This document shows positions 22,842-35,371 of a DNA stretch of 64,000 nt, one piece after another. Position 1 is the first letter of the stretch; each line of letters opens with the position of its first letter. The notes under the pieces were generated by a model that saw nothing but the letters and a program-made list of their open reading frames with translations, searched no databases and was not told the DNA's origin. The position numbers and the translations under genes are program-made. Origin of the DNA: Volvox africanus (Eukaryota; Chlorophyta; Chlorophyceae; Chlamydomonadales; Volvocaceae); the NCBI GenBank assembly GCA_030268105.1, contig BSDZ01000026.1, positions 1,306,001-1,370,000 of the forward strand, given 5' to 3'.

Positions 22842-23967
22842 TTTTTGCACCCATGCAGGTCTGCTTGATCTTGGTGGAGCGGTTGTGCTCTTTCCATGTG
22901 TGAGTCCATCCATCATCATAAGCAAGCAAGCATGCATGTATGTGCTTCACGGGGCGGCCATGATGGCATATCGCATGCATATGGCATGCCGCCCTATCTT
23001 GCGAATGAACTGACAAGCAAGCCACGCATATGAAGCAAGCAAGCCACGCACCTGCTCTTCAGCGCTGGAATTCACCATTCTTGCTTCATCTATCATTCAG
23101 GTGCGTGCGTTATGAGCAGGGGGGACAGCTGCATGGGTGGACAAACTGAATGAGAGGGGAGGGCGGTGGTCAACGATGGAGCTCTGCTGCGGAACAGGTG
23201 TGACTGTGTGGTTGAACAGGTTCTCATCCCATGATACGCTCGCGTGGTGTAGTGGTTAGCACTGTGGACTCTGAATCCGCCGACCTGACTTCAAATCTCA
23301 GCGTGAGCTGCCTGCGCAGCTGAGCAGAACGCTCATCCAGGATGCTCATCAATGTGTGGGCTCTCACGTTGCCGCAGGAAAATCTGAAGGATCACACCAT
23401 GGCTGTAAGCTTGCACAAGGCCTCATGTTCTGGTCTCAACCAAATCACATCACATCACATCACATCACATCGGGATCTGGTGGCAGAGAGATCCATCATG
23501 TTGCAGCGTGTGTGTCCTACGTCATCCGGAAAAGACAGATAGATGGTGCATGCATGCATATGACAGAAGCACAGCTGTGGCTTGCATGGATAGCCACTAC
23601 TGACAGTTCAACCAGGTGCATCAACCAGACGGCGCATGCGTGATGTTCTTTTGACCTTCCGATGGTTTGCTTGTAGCATCTACACGTCTGCACCATCAAG
23701 CGGGCAGGCTAGCAAGTGGCACATGTGGCTAGCTAGACTTGTGCCCCTAGCTAGATTTGTGCCGCCAGCTAGACTGGTGCCGCTAGCTAGACTGGTGCCA
23801 CTAGCTGGACTTGTGCCGCTAGCTAGACTTGTGCCGCTAGCTAGACTGGTGCCGCATGTTAGACTTGTGCCTCTTGCACCTGTTGCTAGCTAGCAGAATT
23901 CGTTTCCCAAGGAGTACAGGTTTGACATGCATCCCAACCCGCCACTGCACGACTGTGTTTAAAACCA
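22842..23967 (+). repeat. Array unit 21 (1126 bp)
   Basis: Minisatellite 23732-23875, 8 monomers; ATCAC x5; haplotype T-C-G. Confidence 0.97.
23238..23309 (+). tRNA. tRNA-Gln-CTG: tRNA-Gln (CTG), unit 21
   Basis: Reads the same as 397-468. Confidence 0.72.
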
Positions 23968-25111
23968 TTTTTGCACCCATGCAGGTCTGCTTGATCTTGG
24001 TGGAGCGGTTGTGCTCTTTCCATGTGTGAGTCCATCCATCATCATAAGCAAGCAAGCATGCATGTATGTGCTTCACGGGGCGGCCATGATGGCATATCGC
24101 ATGCATATGGCATGCCGCCCTATCTTGCGAATGAACTGACAAGCAAGCCACGCATATGAAGCAAGCAAGCCACGCACCTGCTCTTCAGCGCTGGAATTCA
24201 CCATTCTTGCTTCATCCATCATTCAGGTGCGTGCGTTATGAGCAGGGGGGACAGCTGCATGGGTGGACAAACTGAATGAGAGGGGAGGGCGGTGGTCAAT
24301 GATGGAGCTCTGCTGCGGAACAGCTGTGACTGTGTGGTTGAACAGGTTCTTATCCCATGATACGCTCGCGTGGTGTAGTGGTTAGCACTGTGGACTCTGA
24401 ATCCGCCGACCTGACTTCAAATCTCAGCGTGAGCTGCCTGCGCAGCTGAGCAGAACGCTCATCCAGGATGCTCATCAATGTGTGGGCTCTCACGTTGCCG
24501 CAGGAAAATCTGAAGGATCACACCATGGCTGTAAGCTTGCACAAGGCCTCATGTTCTGGTCTCAACCAAATCACATCACATCACATCACATCACATCGGG
24601 ATCTGGTGGCAGAGAGATCCATCATGTTGCAGCGTGTGTGTCCTACGTCATCCGGAAAAGACAGATAGATGGTGCATGCATGCATATGACAGAAGCACAG
24701 CTGTGGCTTGCATGGATAGCCACTACTGACAGTTCAACCAGGTGCATCAACCAGACGGCGCATGCGTGATGTTCTTTTGACCTTCCGATGGTTTGCTTGT
24801 AGCATCTACACGTCTGCACCATCAAGCGGGCAGGCTAGCAAGTGGCACATGTGGCTAGCTAGACTTGTGCCCCTAGCTAGATTTGTGCCGCCAGCTAGAC
24901 TGGTGCCGCTAGCTAGACTGGTGCCGCTAGCTAGACTGGTGCCACTAGCTGGACTTGTGCCGCTAGCTAGACTTGTGCCGCTAGCTAGACTGGTGCCGCA
25001 TGTTAGACTTGTGCCTCTTGCACCTGTTGCTAGCTAGCAGAATTCGTTTCCCAAGGAGTACAGGTTTGACATGCATCCCAACCCGCCACTGCACGACTGT
25101 GTTTAAAACCA
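23968..25111 (+). repeat. Array unit 22 (1144 bp)
   Basis: Minisatellite 24858-25019, 9 monomers; ATCAC x5; haplotype C-T-C; T384, like unit 20. Confidence 0.97.
24364..24435 (+). tRNA. tRNA-Gln-CTG: tRNA-Gln (CTG), unit 22
   Basis: Reads the same as 397-468. Confidence 0.72.
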
Positions 25112-26255
25112 TTTTTGCACCCATGCAGGTCTGCTTGATCTTGGTGGAGCGGTTGTGCTCTTTCCATGTGTGAGTCCATCCATCATCATAAGCAAGCAAG
25201 CATGCATGTATGTGCTTCACGGGGCGGCCATGATGGCATATCGCATGCATATGGCATGCCGCCCTATCTTGCGAATGAACTGACAAGCAAGCCACGCATA
25301 TGAAGCAAGCAAGCCACGCACCTGCTCTTCAGCGCTGGAATTCACCATTCTTGCTTCATCTATCATTCAGGTGCGTGCGTTATGAGCAGGGGGGACAGCT
25401 GCATGGGTGGACAAACTGAATGAGAGGGGAGGGCGGTGGTCAACGATGGAGCTCTGCTGCGGAACAGGTGTGACTGTGTGGTTGAACAGGTTCTCATCCC
25501 ATGATACGCTCGCGTGGTGTAGTGGTTAGCACTGTGGACTCTGAATCCGCCGACCTGACTTCAAATCTCAGCGTGAGCTGCCTGCGCAGCTGAGCAGAAC
25601 GCTCATCCAGGATGCTCATCAATGTGTGGGCTCTCACGTTGCCGCAGGAAAATCTGAAGGATCACACCATGGCTGTAAGCTTGCACAAGGCCTCATGTTC
25701 TGGTCTCAACCAAATCACATCACATCACATCACATCACATCGGGATCTGGTGGCAGAGAGATCCATCATGTTGCAGCGTGTGTGTCCTACGTCATCCGGA
25801 AAAGACAGATAGATGGTGCATGCATGCATATGACAGAAGCACAGCTGTGGCTTGCATGGATAGCCACTACTGACAGTTCAACCAGGTGCATCAACCAGAC
25901 GGCGCATGCGTGATGTTCTTTTGACCTTCCGATGGTTTGCTTGTAGCATCTACACGTCTGCACCATCAAGCGGGCAGGCTAGCAAGTGGCACATGTGGCT
26001 AGCTAGACTTGTGCCCCTAGCTAGATTTGTGCCGCCAGCTAGACTGGTGCCGCTAGCTAGACTGGTGCCGCTAGCTAGACTGGTGCCACTAGCTGGACTT
26101 GTGCCGCTAGCTAGACTTGTGCCGCTAGCTAGACTGGTGCCGCATGTTAGACTTGTGCCTCTTGCACCTGTTGCTAGCTAGCAGAATTCGTTTCCCAAGG
26201 AGTACAGGTTTGACATGCATCCCAACCCGCCACTGCACGACTGTGTTTAAAACCA
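25112..26255 (+). repeat. Array unit 23 (1144 bp)
   Basis: Minisatellite 26002-26163, 9 monomers; ATCAC x5; haplotype T-C-G. Confidence 0.97.
25508..25579 (+). tRNA. tRNA-Gln-CTG: tRNA-Gln (CTG), unit 23
   Basis: Reads the same as 397-468. Confidence 0.72.
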
Positions 26256-27399
26256 TTTTTGCACCCATGCAGGTCTGCTTGATCTTGGTGGAGCGGTTGT
26301 GCTCTTTCCATGTGTGAGTCCATCCATCATCATAAGCAAGCAAGCATGCATGTATGTGCTTCACGGGGCGGCCATGATGGCATATCGCATGCATATGGCA
26401 TGCCGCCCTATCTTGCGAATGAACTGACAAGCAAGCCACGCATATGAAGCAAGCAAGCCACGCACCTGCTCTTCAGCGCTGGAATTCACCATTCTTGCTT
26501 CATCCATCATTCAGGTGCGTGCGTTATGAGCAGGGGGGACAGCTGCATGGGTGGACAAACTGAATGAGAGGGGAGGGCGGTGGTCAATGATGGAGCTCTG
26601 CTGCGGAACAGCTGTGACTGTGTGGTTGAACAGGTTCTCATCCCATGATACGCTCGCGTGGTGTAGTGGTTAGCACTGTGGACTCTGAATCCGCCGACCT
26701 GACTTCAAATCTCAGCGTGAGCTGCCTGCGCAGCTGAGCAGAACGCTCATCCAGGATGCTCATCAATGTGTGGGCTCTCACGTTGCCGCAGGAAAATCTG
26801 AAGGATCACACCATGGCTGTAAGCTTGCACAAGGCCTCATGTTCTGGTCTCAACCAAATCACATCACATCACATCACATCACATCGGGATCTGGTGGCAG
26901 AGAGATCCATCATGTTGCAGCGTGTGTGTCCTACGTCATCCGGAAAAGACAGATAGATGGTGCATGCATGCATATGACAGAAGCACAGCTGTGGCTTGCA
27001 TGGATAGCCACTACTGACAGTTCAACCAGGTGCATCAACCAGACGGCGCATGCGTGATGTTCTTTTGACCTTCCGATGGTTTGCTTGTAGCATCTACACG
27101 TCTGCACCATCAAGCGGGCAGGCTAGCAAGTGGCACATGTGGCTAGCTAGACTTGTGCCCCTAGCTAGATTTGTGCCGCCAGCTAGACTGGTGCCGCTAG
27201 CTAGACTGGTGCCGCTAGCTAGACTGGTGCCACTAGCTGGACTTGTGCCGCTAGCTAGACTTGTGCCGCTAGCTAGACTGGTGCCGCATGTTAGACTTGT
27301 GCCTCTTGCACCTGTTGCTAGCTAGCAGAATTCGTTTCCCAAGGAGTACAGGTTTGACATGCATCCCAACCGGCCACTGCACGACTGTGTTTAAAACCA
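26256..27399 (+). repeat. Array unit 24 (1144 bp)
   Basis: Minisatellite 27146-27307, 9 monomers; ATCAC x5; haplotype C-T-C; CCGGCC at the end. Pairs with unit 25 as the block matched by units 31-32. Confidence 0.97.
26652..26723 (+). tRNA. tRNA-Gln-CTG: tRNA-Gln (CTG), unit 24
   Basis: Reads the same as 397-468. Confidence 0.72.
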
Positions 27400-28543
27400 T
27401 TTTTGCACCCATGCAGGTCTGCTTGATCTTGGTGGAGCGGTTGTGCTCTTTCCATGTGTGAGTCCATCCATCATCATAAGCAAGCAAGCATGCATGTATG
27501 TGCTTCACGGGGCGGCCATGATGGCATATCGCATGCATATGGCATGCCGCCCTATCTTGCGAATGAACTGACAAGCAAGCCACGCATATGAAGCAAGCAA
27601 GCCACGCACCTGCTCTTCAGCGCTGGAATTCACCATTCTTGCTTCATCTATCATTCAGGTGCGTGCGTTATGAGCAGGGGGGACAGCTGCATGGGTGGAC
27701 AAACTGAATGAGAGGGGAGGGCGGTGGTCAACGATGGAGCTCTGCTGCGGAACAGGTGTGACTGTGTGGTTGAACAGGTTCTTATCCCATGATACGCTCG
27801 AGTGGTGTAGTGGTTAGCACTGTGGACTCTGAATCCGCCGACCTGACTTCAAATCTCAGCGTGAGCTGCCTGCGCAGCTGAGCAGAACGCTCATCCAGGA
27901 TGCTCATCAATGTGTGGGCTCTCACGTTGCCGCAGGAAAGTCTGAAGGATCACACCATGGCTGTAAGCTTGCACAAGGCCTCATGTTCTGGTCTCAACCA
28001 AATCACATCACATCACATCACATCACATCGGGATCTGGTGGCAGAGAGATCCATCATGTTGCAGCGTGTGTGTCCTACGTCATCCGGAAAAGACAGATAG
28101 ATGGTGCATGCATGCATATGACAGAAGCACAGCTGTGGCTTGCATGGATAGCCACTACTGACAGTTCAACCAGGTGCATCAACCAGACGGCGCATGCGTG
28201 ATGTTCTTTTGACCTTCCGATGGTTTGCTTGTAGCATCTACACGTCTGCACCATCAAGCGGGCAGGCTAGCAAGTGGCACATGTGGCTAGCTAGACTTGT
28301 GCCCCTAGCTAGATTTGTGCCGCCAGCTAGACTGGTGCCGCTAGCTAGACTGGTGCCGCTAGCTAGACTGGTGCCACTAGCTGGACTTGTGCCGCTAGCT
28401 AGACTTGTGCCGCTAGCTAGACTGGTGCCGCATGTTAGACTTGTGCCTCTTGCACCTGTTGCTAGCTAGCAGAATTCGTTTCCCAAGGAGTACAGGTTTG
28501 ACATGCATCCCAACCCGCCACTGCACGACTGTGTTTAAAACCA
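27400..28543 (+). repeat. Array unit 25 (1144 bp)
   Basis: Minisatellite 28290-28451, 9 monomers; ATCAC x5; haplotype T-C-G; G541, T384. Confidence 0.97.
27796..27867 (+). tRNA. tRNA-Gln-CTG: tRNA-Gln (CTG), unit 25, A6 allele
   Basis: A6 x G67 mismatch; otherwise as 397-468. Confidence 0.62.
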
Positions 28544-29687
28544 TTTTTGCACCCATGCAGGTCTGCTTGATCTTGGTGGAGCGGTTGTGCTCTTTCCATG
28601 TGTGAGTCCATCCATCATCATAAGCAAGCAAGCATGCATGTATGTGCTTCACGGGGCGGCCATGATGGCATATCGCATGCATATGGCATGCCGCCCTATC
28701 TTGCGAATGAACTGACAAGCAAGCCACGCATATGAAGCAAGCAAGCCACGCACCTGCTCTTCAGCGCTGGAATTCACCATTCTTGCTTCATCCATCATTC
28801 AGGTGCGTGCGTTATGAGCAGGGGGGACAGCTGCATGGGTGGACAAACTGAATGAGAGGGGAGGGCGGTGGTCAATGATGGAGCTCTGCTGCGGAACAGC
28901 TGTGACTGTGTGGTTGAACAGGTTCTCATCCCATGATACGCTCGCGTGGTGTAGTGGTTAGCACTGTGGACTCTGAATCCGCCGACCTGACTTCAAATCT
29001 CAGCGTGAGCTGCCTGCGCAGCTGAGCAGAACGCTCATCCAGGATGCTCATCAATGTGTGGGCTCTCACGTTGCCGCAGGAAAATCTGAAGGATCACACC
29101 ATGGCTGTAAGCTTGCACAAGGCCTCATGTTCTGGTCTCAACCAAATCACATCACATCACATCACATCACATCGGGATCTGGTGGCAGAGAGATCCATCA
29201 TGTTGCAGCGTGTGTGTCCTACGTCATCCGGAAAAGACAGATAGATGGTGCATGCATGCATATGACAGAAGCACAGCTGTGGCTTGCATGGATAGCCACT
29301 ACTGACAGTTCAACCAGGTGCATCAACCAGACGGCGCATGCGTGATGTTCTTTTGACCTTCCGATGGTTTGCTTGTAGCATCTACACGTCTGCACCATCA
29401 AGCGGGCAGGCTAGCAAGTGGCACATGTGGCTAGCTAGACTTGTGCCCCTAGCTAGATTTGTGCCGCCAGCTAGACTGGTGCCGCTAGCTAGACTGGTGC
29501 CGCTAGCTAGACTGGTGCCACTAGCTGGACTTGTGCCGCTAGCTAGACTTGTGCCGCTAGCTAGACTGGTGCCGCATGTTAGACTTGTGCCTCTTGCACC
29601 TGTTGCTAGCTAGCAGAATTCGTTTCCCAAGGAGTACAGGTTTGACATGCATCCCAACCCGCCACTGCACGACTGTGTTTAAAACCA
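28544..29687 (+). repeat. Array unit 26 (1144 bp)
   Basis: Minisatellite 29434-29595, 9 monomers; ATCAC x5; haplotype C-T-C. Confidence 0.97.
28940..29011 (+). tRNA. tRNA-Gln-CTG: tRNA-Gln (CTG), unit 26
   Basis: Reads the same as 397-468. Confidence 0.72.
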
Positions 29688-30831
29688 TTTTTGCACCCAT
29701 GCAGGTCTGCTTGATCTTGGTGGAGCGGTTGTGCTCTTTCCATGTGTGAGTCCATCCATCATCATAAGCAAGCAAGCATGCATGTATGTGCTTCACGGGG
29801 CGGCCATGATGGCATATCGCATGCATATGGCATGCCGCCCTATCTTGCGAATGAACTGACAAGCAAGCCACGCATATGAAGCAAGCAAGCCACGCACCTG
29901 CTCTTCAGCGCTGGAATTCACCATTCTTGCTTCATCCATCATTCAGGTGCGTGCGTTATGAGCAGGGGGGACAGCTGCATGGGTGGACAAACTGAATGAG
30001 AGGGGAGGGCGGTGGTCAATGATGGAGCTCTGCTGCGGAACAGCTGTGACTGTGTGGTTGAACAGGTTCTCATCCCATGATACGCTCGCGTGGTGTAGTG
30101 GTTAGCACTGTGGACTCTGAATCCGCCGACCTGACTTCAAATCTCAGCGTGAGCTGCCTGCGCAGCTGAGCAGAACGCTCATCCAGGATGCTCATCAATG
30201 TGTGGGCTCTCACGTTGCCGCAGGAAAGTCTGAAGGATCACACCATGGCTGTAAGCTTGCACAAGGCCTCATGTTCTGGTCTCAACCAAATCACATCACA
30301 TCACATCACATCACATCGGGATCTGGTGGCAGAGAGATCCATCATGTTGCAGCGTGTGTGTCCTACGTCATCCGGAAAAGACAGATAGATGGTGCATGCA
30401 TGCATATGACAGAAGCACAGCTGTGGCTTGCATGGATAGCCACTACTGACAGTTCAACCAGGTGCATCAACCAGACGGCGCATGCGTGATGTTCTTTTGA
30501 CCTTCCGATGGTTTGCTTGTAGCATCTACACGTCTGCACCATCAAGCGGGCAGGCTAGCAAGTGGCACATGTGGCTAGCTAGACTTGTGCCCCTAGCTAG
30601 ATTTGTGCCGCCAGCTAGACTGGTGCCGCTAGCTAGACTGGTGCCGCTAGCTAGACTGGTGCCACTAGCTGGACTTGTGCCGCTAGCTAGACTTGTGCCG
30701 CTAGCTAGACTGGTGCCGCATGTTAGACTTGTGCCTCTTGCACCTGTTGCTAGCTAGCAGAATTCGTTTCCCAAGGAGTACAGGTTTGACATGCATCCCA
30801 ACCCGCCACTGCACGACTGTGTTTAAAACCA
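29688..30831 (+). repeat. Array unit 27 (1144 bp)
   Basis: Minisatellite 30578-30739, 9 monomers; ATCAC x5; haplotype C-T-C but with G541, otherwise seen only in T-C-G units 25, 32 and 39; a likely conversion mosaic. Confidence 0.97.
30084..30155 (+). tRNA. tRNA-Gln-CTG: tRNA-Gln (CTG), unit 27
   Basis: Reads the same as 397-468. Confidence 0.72.
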
Positions 30832-31957
30832 TTTTTGCACCCATGCAGGTCTGCTTGATCTTGGTGGAGCGGTTGTGCTCTTTCCATGTGTGAGTCCATC
30901 CATCATCATAAGCAAGCAAGCATGCATGTATGTGCTTCACGGGGCGGCCATGATGGCATATCGCATGCATATGGCATGCCGCCCTATCTTGCGAATGAAC
31001 TGACAAGCAAGCCACGCATATGAAGCAAGCAAGCCACGCACCTGCTCTTCAGCGCTGGAATTCACCATTCTTGCTTCATCTATCATTCAGGTGCGTGCGT
31101 TATGAGCAGGGGGGACAGCTGCATGGGTGGACAAACTGAATGAGAGGGGAGGGCGGTGGTCAACGATGGAGCTCTGCTGCGGAACAGGTGTGACTGTGTG
31201 GTTGAACAGGTTCTCATCCCATGATACGCTCGAGTGGTGTAGTGGTTAGCACTGTGGACTCTGAATCCGCCGACCTGACTTCAAATCTCAGCGTGAGCTG
31301 CCTGCGCAGCTGAGCAGAACGCTCATCCAGGATGCTCATCAATGTGTGGGCTCTCACGTTGCCGCAGGAAAATCTGAAGGATCACACCATGGCTGTAAGC
31401 TTGCACAAGGCCTCATGTTCTGGTCTCAACCAAATCACATCACATCACATCACATCACATCGGGATCTGGTGGCAGAGAGATCCATCATGTTGCAGCGTG
31501 TGTGTCCTACGTCATCCGGAAAAGACAGATAGATGGTGCATGCATGCATATGACAGAAGCACAGCTGTGGCTTGCATGGATAGCCACTACTGACAGTTCA
31601 ACCAGGTGCATCAACCAGACGGTGCATGCGTGATGTTCTTTTGACCTTCCGATGGTTTGCTTGTAGCATCTACACGTCTGCACCATCAAGCGGGCAGGCT
31701 AGCAAGTGGCACATGTGGCTAGCTAGACTTGTGCCCCTAGCTAGATTTGTGCCGCCAGCTAGACTGGTGCCGCTAGCTAGACTGGTGCCACTAGCTGGAC
31801 TTGTGCCGCTAGCTAGACTTGTGCCGCTAGCTAGACTGGTGCCGCATGTTAGACTTGTGCCTCTTGCACCTGTTGCTAGCTAGCAGAATTCGTTTCCCAA
31901 GGAGTACAGGTTTGACATGCATCCCAACCCGCCACTGCACGACTGTGTTTAAAACCA
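30832..31957 (+). repeat. Array unit 28 (1126 bp)
   Basis: Minisatellite 31722-31865, 8 monomers; ATCAC x5; haplotype T-C-G; private T at 31623 shared only with unit 29. Confidence 0.97.
31228..31299 (+). tRNA. tRNA-Gln-CTG: tRNA-Gln (CTG), unit 28, A6 allele
   Basis: A6 x G67 mismatch; otherwise as 397-468. Confidence 0.62.
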
Positions 31958-33083
31958 TTTTTGCACCCATGCAGGTCTGCTTGATCTTGGTGGAGCGGTT
32001 GTGCTCTTTCCATGTGTGAGTCCATCCATCATCATAAGCAAGCAAGCATGCATGTATGTGCTTCACGGGGCGGCCATGATGGCATATCGCATGCATATGG
32101 CATGCCGCCCTATCTTGCGAATGAACTGACAAGCAAGCCACGCATATGAAGCAAGCAAGCCACGCACCTGCTCTTCAGCGCTGGAATTCACCATTCTTGC
32201 TTCATCTATCATTCAGGTGCGTGCGTTATGAGCAGGGGGGACAGCTGCATGGGTGGACAAACTGAATGAGAGGGGAGGGCGGTGGTCAACGATGGAGCTC
32301 TGCTGCGGAACAGGTGTGACTGTGTGGTTGAACAGGTTCTCATCCCATGATACGCTCGAGTGGTGTAGTGGTTAGCACTGTGGACTCTGAATCCGCCGAC
32401 CTGACTTCAAATCTCAGCGTGAGCTGCCTGCGCAGCTGAGCAGAACGCTCATCCAGGATGCTCATCAATGTGTGGGCTCTCACGTTGCCGCAGGAAAATC
32501 TGAAGGATCACACCATGGCTGTAAGCTTGCACAAGGCCTCATGTTCTGGTCTCAACCAAATCACATCACATCACATCACATCACATCGGGATCTGGTGGC
32601 AGAGAGATCCATCATGTTGCAGCGTGTGTGTCCTACGTCATCCGGAAAAGACAGATAGATGGTGCATGCATGCATATGACAGAAGCACAGCTGTGGCTTG
32701 CATGGATAGCCACTACTGACAGTTCAACCAGGTGCATCAACCAGACGGTGCATGCGTGATGTTCTTTTGACCTTCCGATGGTTTGCTTGTAGCATCTACA
32801 CGTCTGCACCATCAAGCGGGCAGGCTAGCAAGTGGCACATGTGGCTAGCTAGACTTGTGCCCCTAGCTAGATTTGTGCCGCCAGCTAGACTGGTGCCGCT
32901 AGCTAGACTGGTGCCACTAGCTGGACTTGTGCCGCTAGCTAGACTTGTGCCGCTAGCTAGACTGGTGCCGCATGTTAGACTTGTGCCTCTTGCACCTGTT
33001 GCTAGCTAGCAGAATTCGTTTCCCAAGGAGTACAGGTTTGACATGCATCCCAACCCGCCACTGCACGACTGTGTTTAAAACCA
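31958..33083 (+). repeat. Array unit 29 (1126 bp)
   Basis: Minisatellite 32848-32991, 8 monomers; ATCAC x5; haplotype T-C-G; private T at 32749. I see no difference from unit 28. Confidence 0.97.
32354..32425 (+). tRNA. tRNA-Gln-CTG: tRNA-Gln (CTG), unit 29, A6 allele
   Basis: A6 x G67 mismatch; otherwise as 397-468. Confidence 0.62.
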
Positions 33084-34227
33084 TTTTTGCACCCATGCAG
33101 GTCTGCTTGATCTTGGTGGAGCGGTTGTGCTCTTTCCATGTGTGAGTCCATCCATCATCATAAGCAAGCAAGCATGCATGTATGTGCTTCACGGGGCGGC
33201 CATGATGGCATATCGCATGCATATGGCATGCCGCCCTATCTTGCGAATGAACTGACAAGCAAGCCACGCATATGAAGCAAGCAAGCCACGCACCTGCTCT
33301 TCAGCGCTGGAATTCACCATTCTTGCTTCATCTATCATTCAGGTGCGTGCGTTATGAGCAGGGGGGACAGCTGCATGGGTGAACAAACTGAATGAGAGGG
33401 GAGGGCGGTGGTCAACGATGGAGCTCTGCTGCGGAACAAGTGTGACTGTGTGGTTGAACAGGTTCTCATCCCATGATACGCTCGCGTGGTGTAGTGGTTA
33501 GCACTGTGGACTCTGAATCCGCCGACCTGACTTCAAATCTCAGCGTGAGCTGCCTGCGCAGCTGAGCAGAACGCTCATCCAGGATGCTCATCAATGTGTG
33601 GGCTCTCACGTTGCCGCAGGAAAATCTGAAGGATCACACCATGGCTGTAAGCTTGCACAAGGCCTCATGTTCTGGTCTCAACCAAATCACATCACATCAC
33701 ATCACATCACATCGGGATCTGGTGGCAGAGAGATCCATCATGTTGCAGCGTGTGTGTCCTACGTCATCCGGAAAAGACAGATAGATGGTGCATGCATGCA
33801 TATGACAGAAGCACAGCTGTGGCTTGCATGGATAGCCACTACTGACAGTTCAACCAGGTGCATCAACCAGACGGCGCATGCGTGATGTTCTTTTGACCTT
33901 CCGATGGTTTGCTTGTAGCATCTACACGTCTGCACCATCAAGCGGGCAGGCTAGCAAGTGGCACATGTGGCTAGCTAGACTTGTGCCCCTAGCTAGATTT
34001 GTGCCGCCAGCTAGACTGGTGCCGCTAGCTAGACTGGTGCCGCTAGCTAGACTGGTGCCACTAGCTGGACTTGTGCCGCTAGCTAGACTTGTGCCGCTAG
34101 CTAGACTGGTGCCGCATGTTAGACTTGTGCCTCTTGCACCTGTTGCTAGCTAGCAGAATTCGTTTCCCAAGGAGTACAGGTTTGACATGCATCCCAACCC
34201 GCCACTGCACGACTGTGTTTAAAACCA
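33084..34227 (+). repeat. Array unit 30 (1144 bp)
   Basis: Minisatellite 33974-34135, 9 monomers; ATCAC x5; haplotype T-C-G with A299 and a private A at unit position 356 (AACAAGTG). Confidence 0.97.
33480..33551 (+). tRNA. tRNA-Gln-CTG: tRNA-Gln (CTG), unit 30
   Basis: Reads the same as 397-468. Confidence 0.72.
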
Positions 34228-35371
34228 GTTTTGCACCCATGCAGGTCTGCTTGATCTTGGTGGAGCGGTTGTGCTCTTTCCATGTGTGAGTCCATCCATC
34301 ATCATAAGCAAGCAAGCATGCATGTATGTGCTTCACGGGGCGGCCATGATGGCATATCGCATGCATATGGCATGCCGCCCTATCTTGCGAATGAACTGAC
34401 AAGCAAGCCACGCATATGAAGCAAGCAAGCCACGCACCTGCTCTTCAGCGCTGGAATTCACCATTCTTGCTTCATCCATCATTCAGGTGCGTGCGTTATG
34501 AGCAGGGGGGACAGCTGCATGGGTGGACAAACTGAATGAGAGGGGAGGGCGGTGGTCAATGATGGAGCTCTGCTGCGGAACAGCTGTGACTGTGTGGTTG
34601 AACAGGTTCTCATCCCATGATACGCTCGCGTGGTGTAGTGGTTAGCACTGTGGACTCTGAATCCGCCGACCTGACTTCAAATCTCAGCGTGAGCTGCCTG
34701 CGCAGCTGAGCAGAACGCTCATCCAGGATGCTCATCAATGTGTGGGCTCTCACGTTGCCGCAGGAAAATCTGAAGGATCACACCATGGCTGTAAGCTTGC
34801 ACAAGGCCTCATGTTCTGGTCTCAACCAAATCACATCACATCACATCACATCACATCGGGATCTGGTGGCAGAGAGATCCATCATGTTGCAGCGTGTGTG
34901 TCCTACGTCATCCGGAAAAGACAGATAGATGGTGCATGCATGCATATGACAGAAGCACAGCTGTGGCTTGCATGGATAGCCACTACTGACAGTTCAACCA
35001 GGTGCATCAACCAGACGGCGCATGCGTGATGTTCTTTTGACCTTCCGATGGTTTGCTTGTAGCATCTACACGTCTGCACCATCAAGCGGGCAGGCTAGCA
35101 AGTGGCACATGTGGCTAGCTAGACTTGTGCCCCTAGCTAGATTTGTGCCGCCAGCTAGACTGGTGCCGCTAGCTAGACTGGTGCCGCTAGCTAGACTGGT
35201 GCCACTAGCTGGACTTGTGCCGCTAGCTAGACTTGTGCCGCTAGCTAGACTGGTGCCGCATGTTAGACTTGTGCCTCTTGCACCTGTTGCTAGCTAGCAG
35301 AATTCGTTTCCCAAGGAGTACAGGTTTGACATGCATCCCAACCGGCCACTGCACGACTGTGTTTAAAACCA
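34228..35371 (+). repeat. Array unit 31 (1144 bp)
   Basis: Minisatellite 35118-35279, 9 monomers; ATCAC x5; haplotype C-T-C; first base G; CCGGCC at the end, like unit 24. Confidence 0.97.
34624..34695 (+). tRNA. tRNA-Gln-CTG: tRNA-Gln (CTG), unit 31
   Basis: Reads the same as 397-468. Confidence 0.72.
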
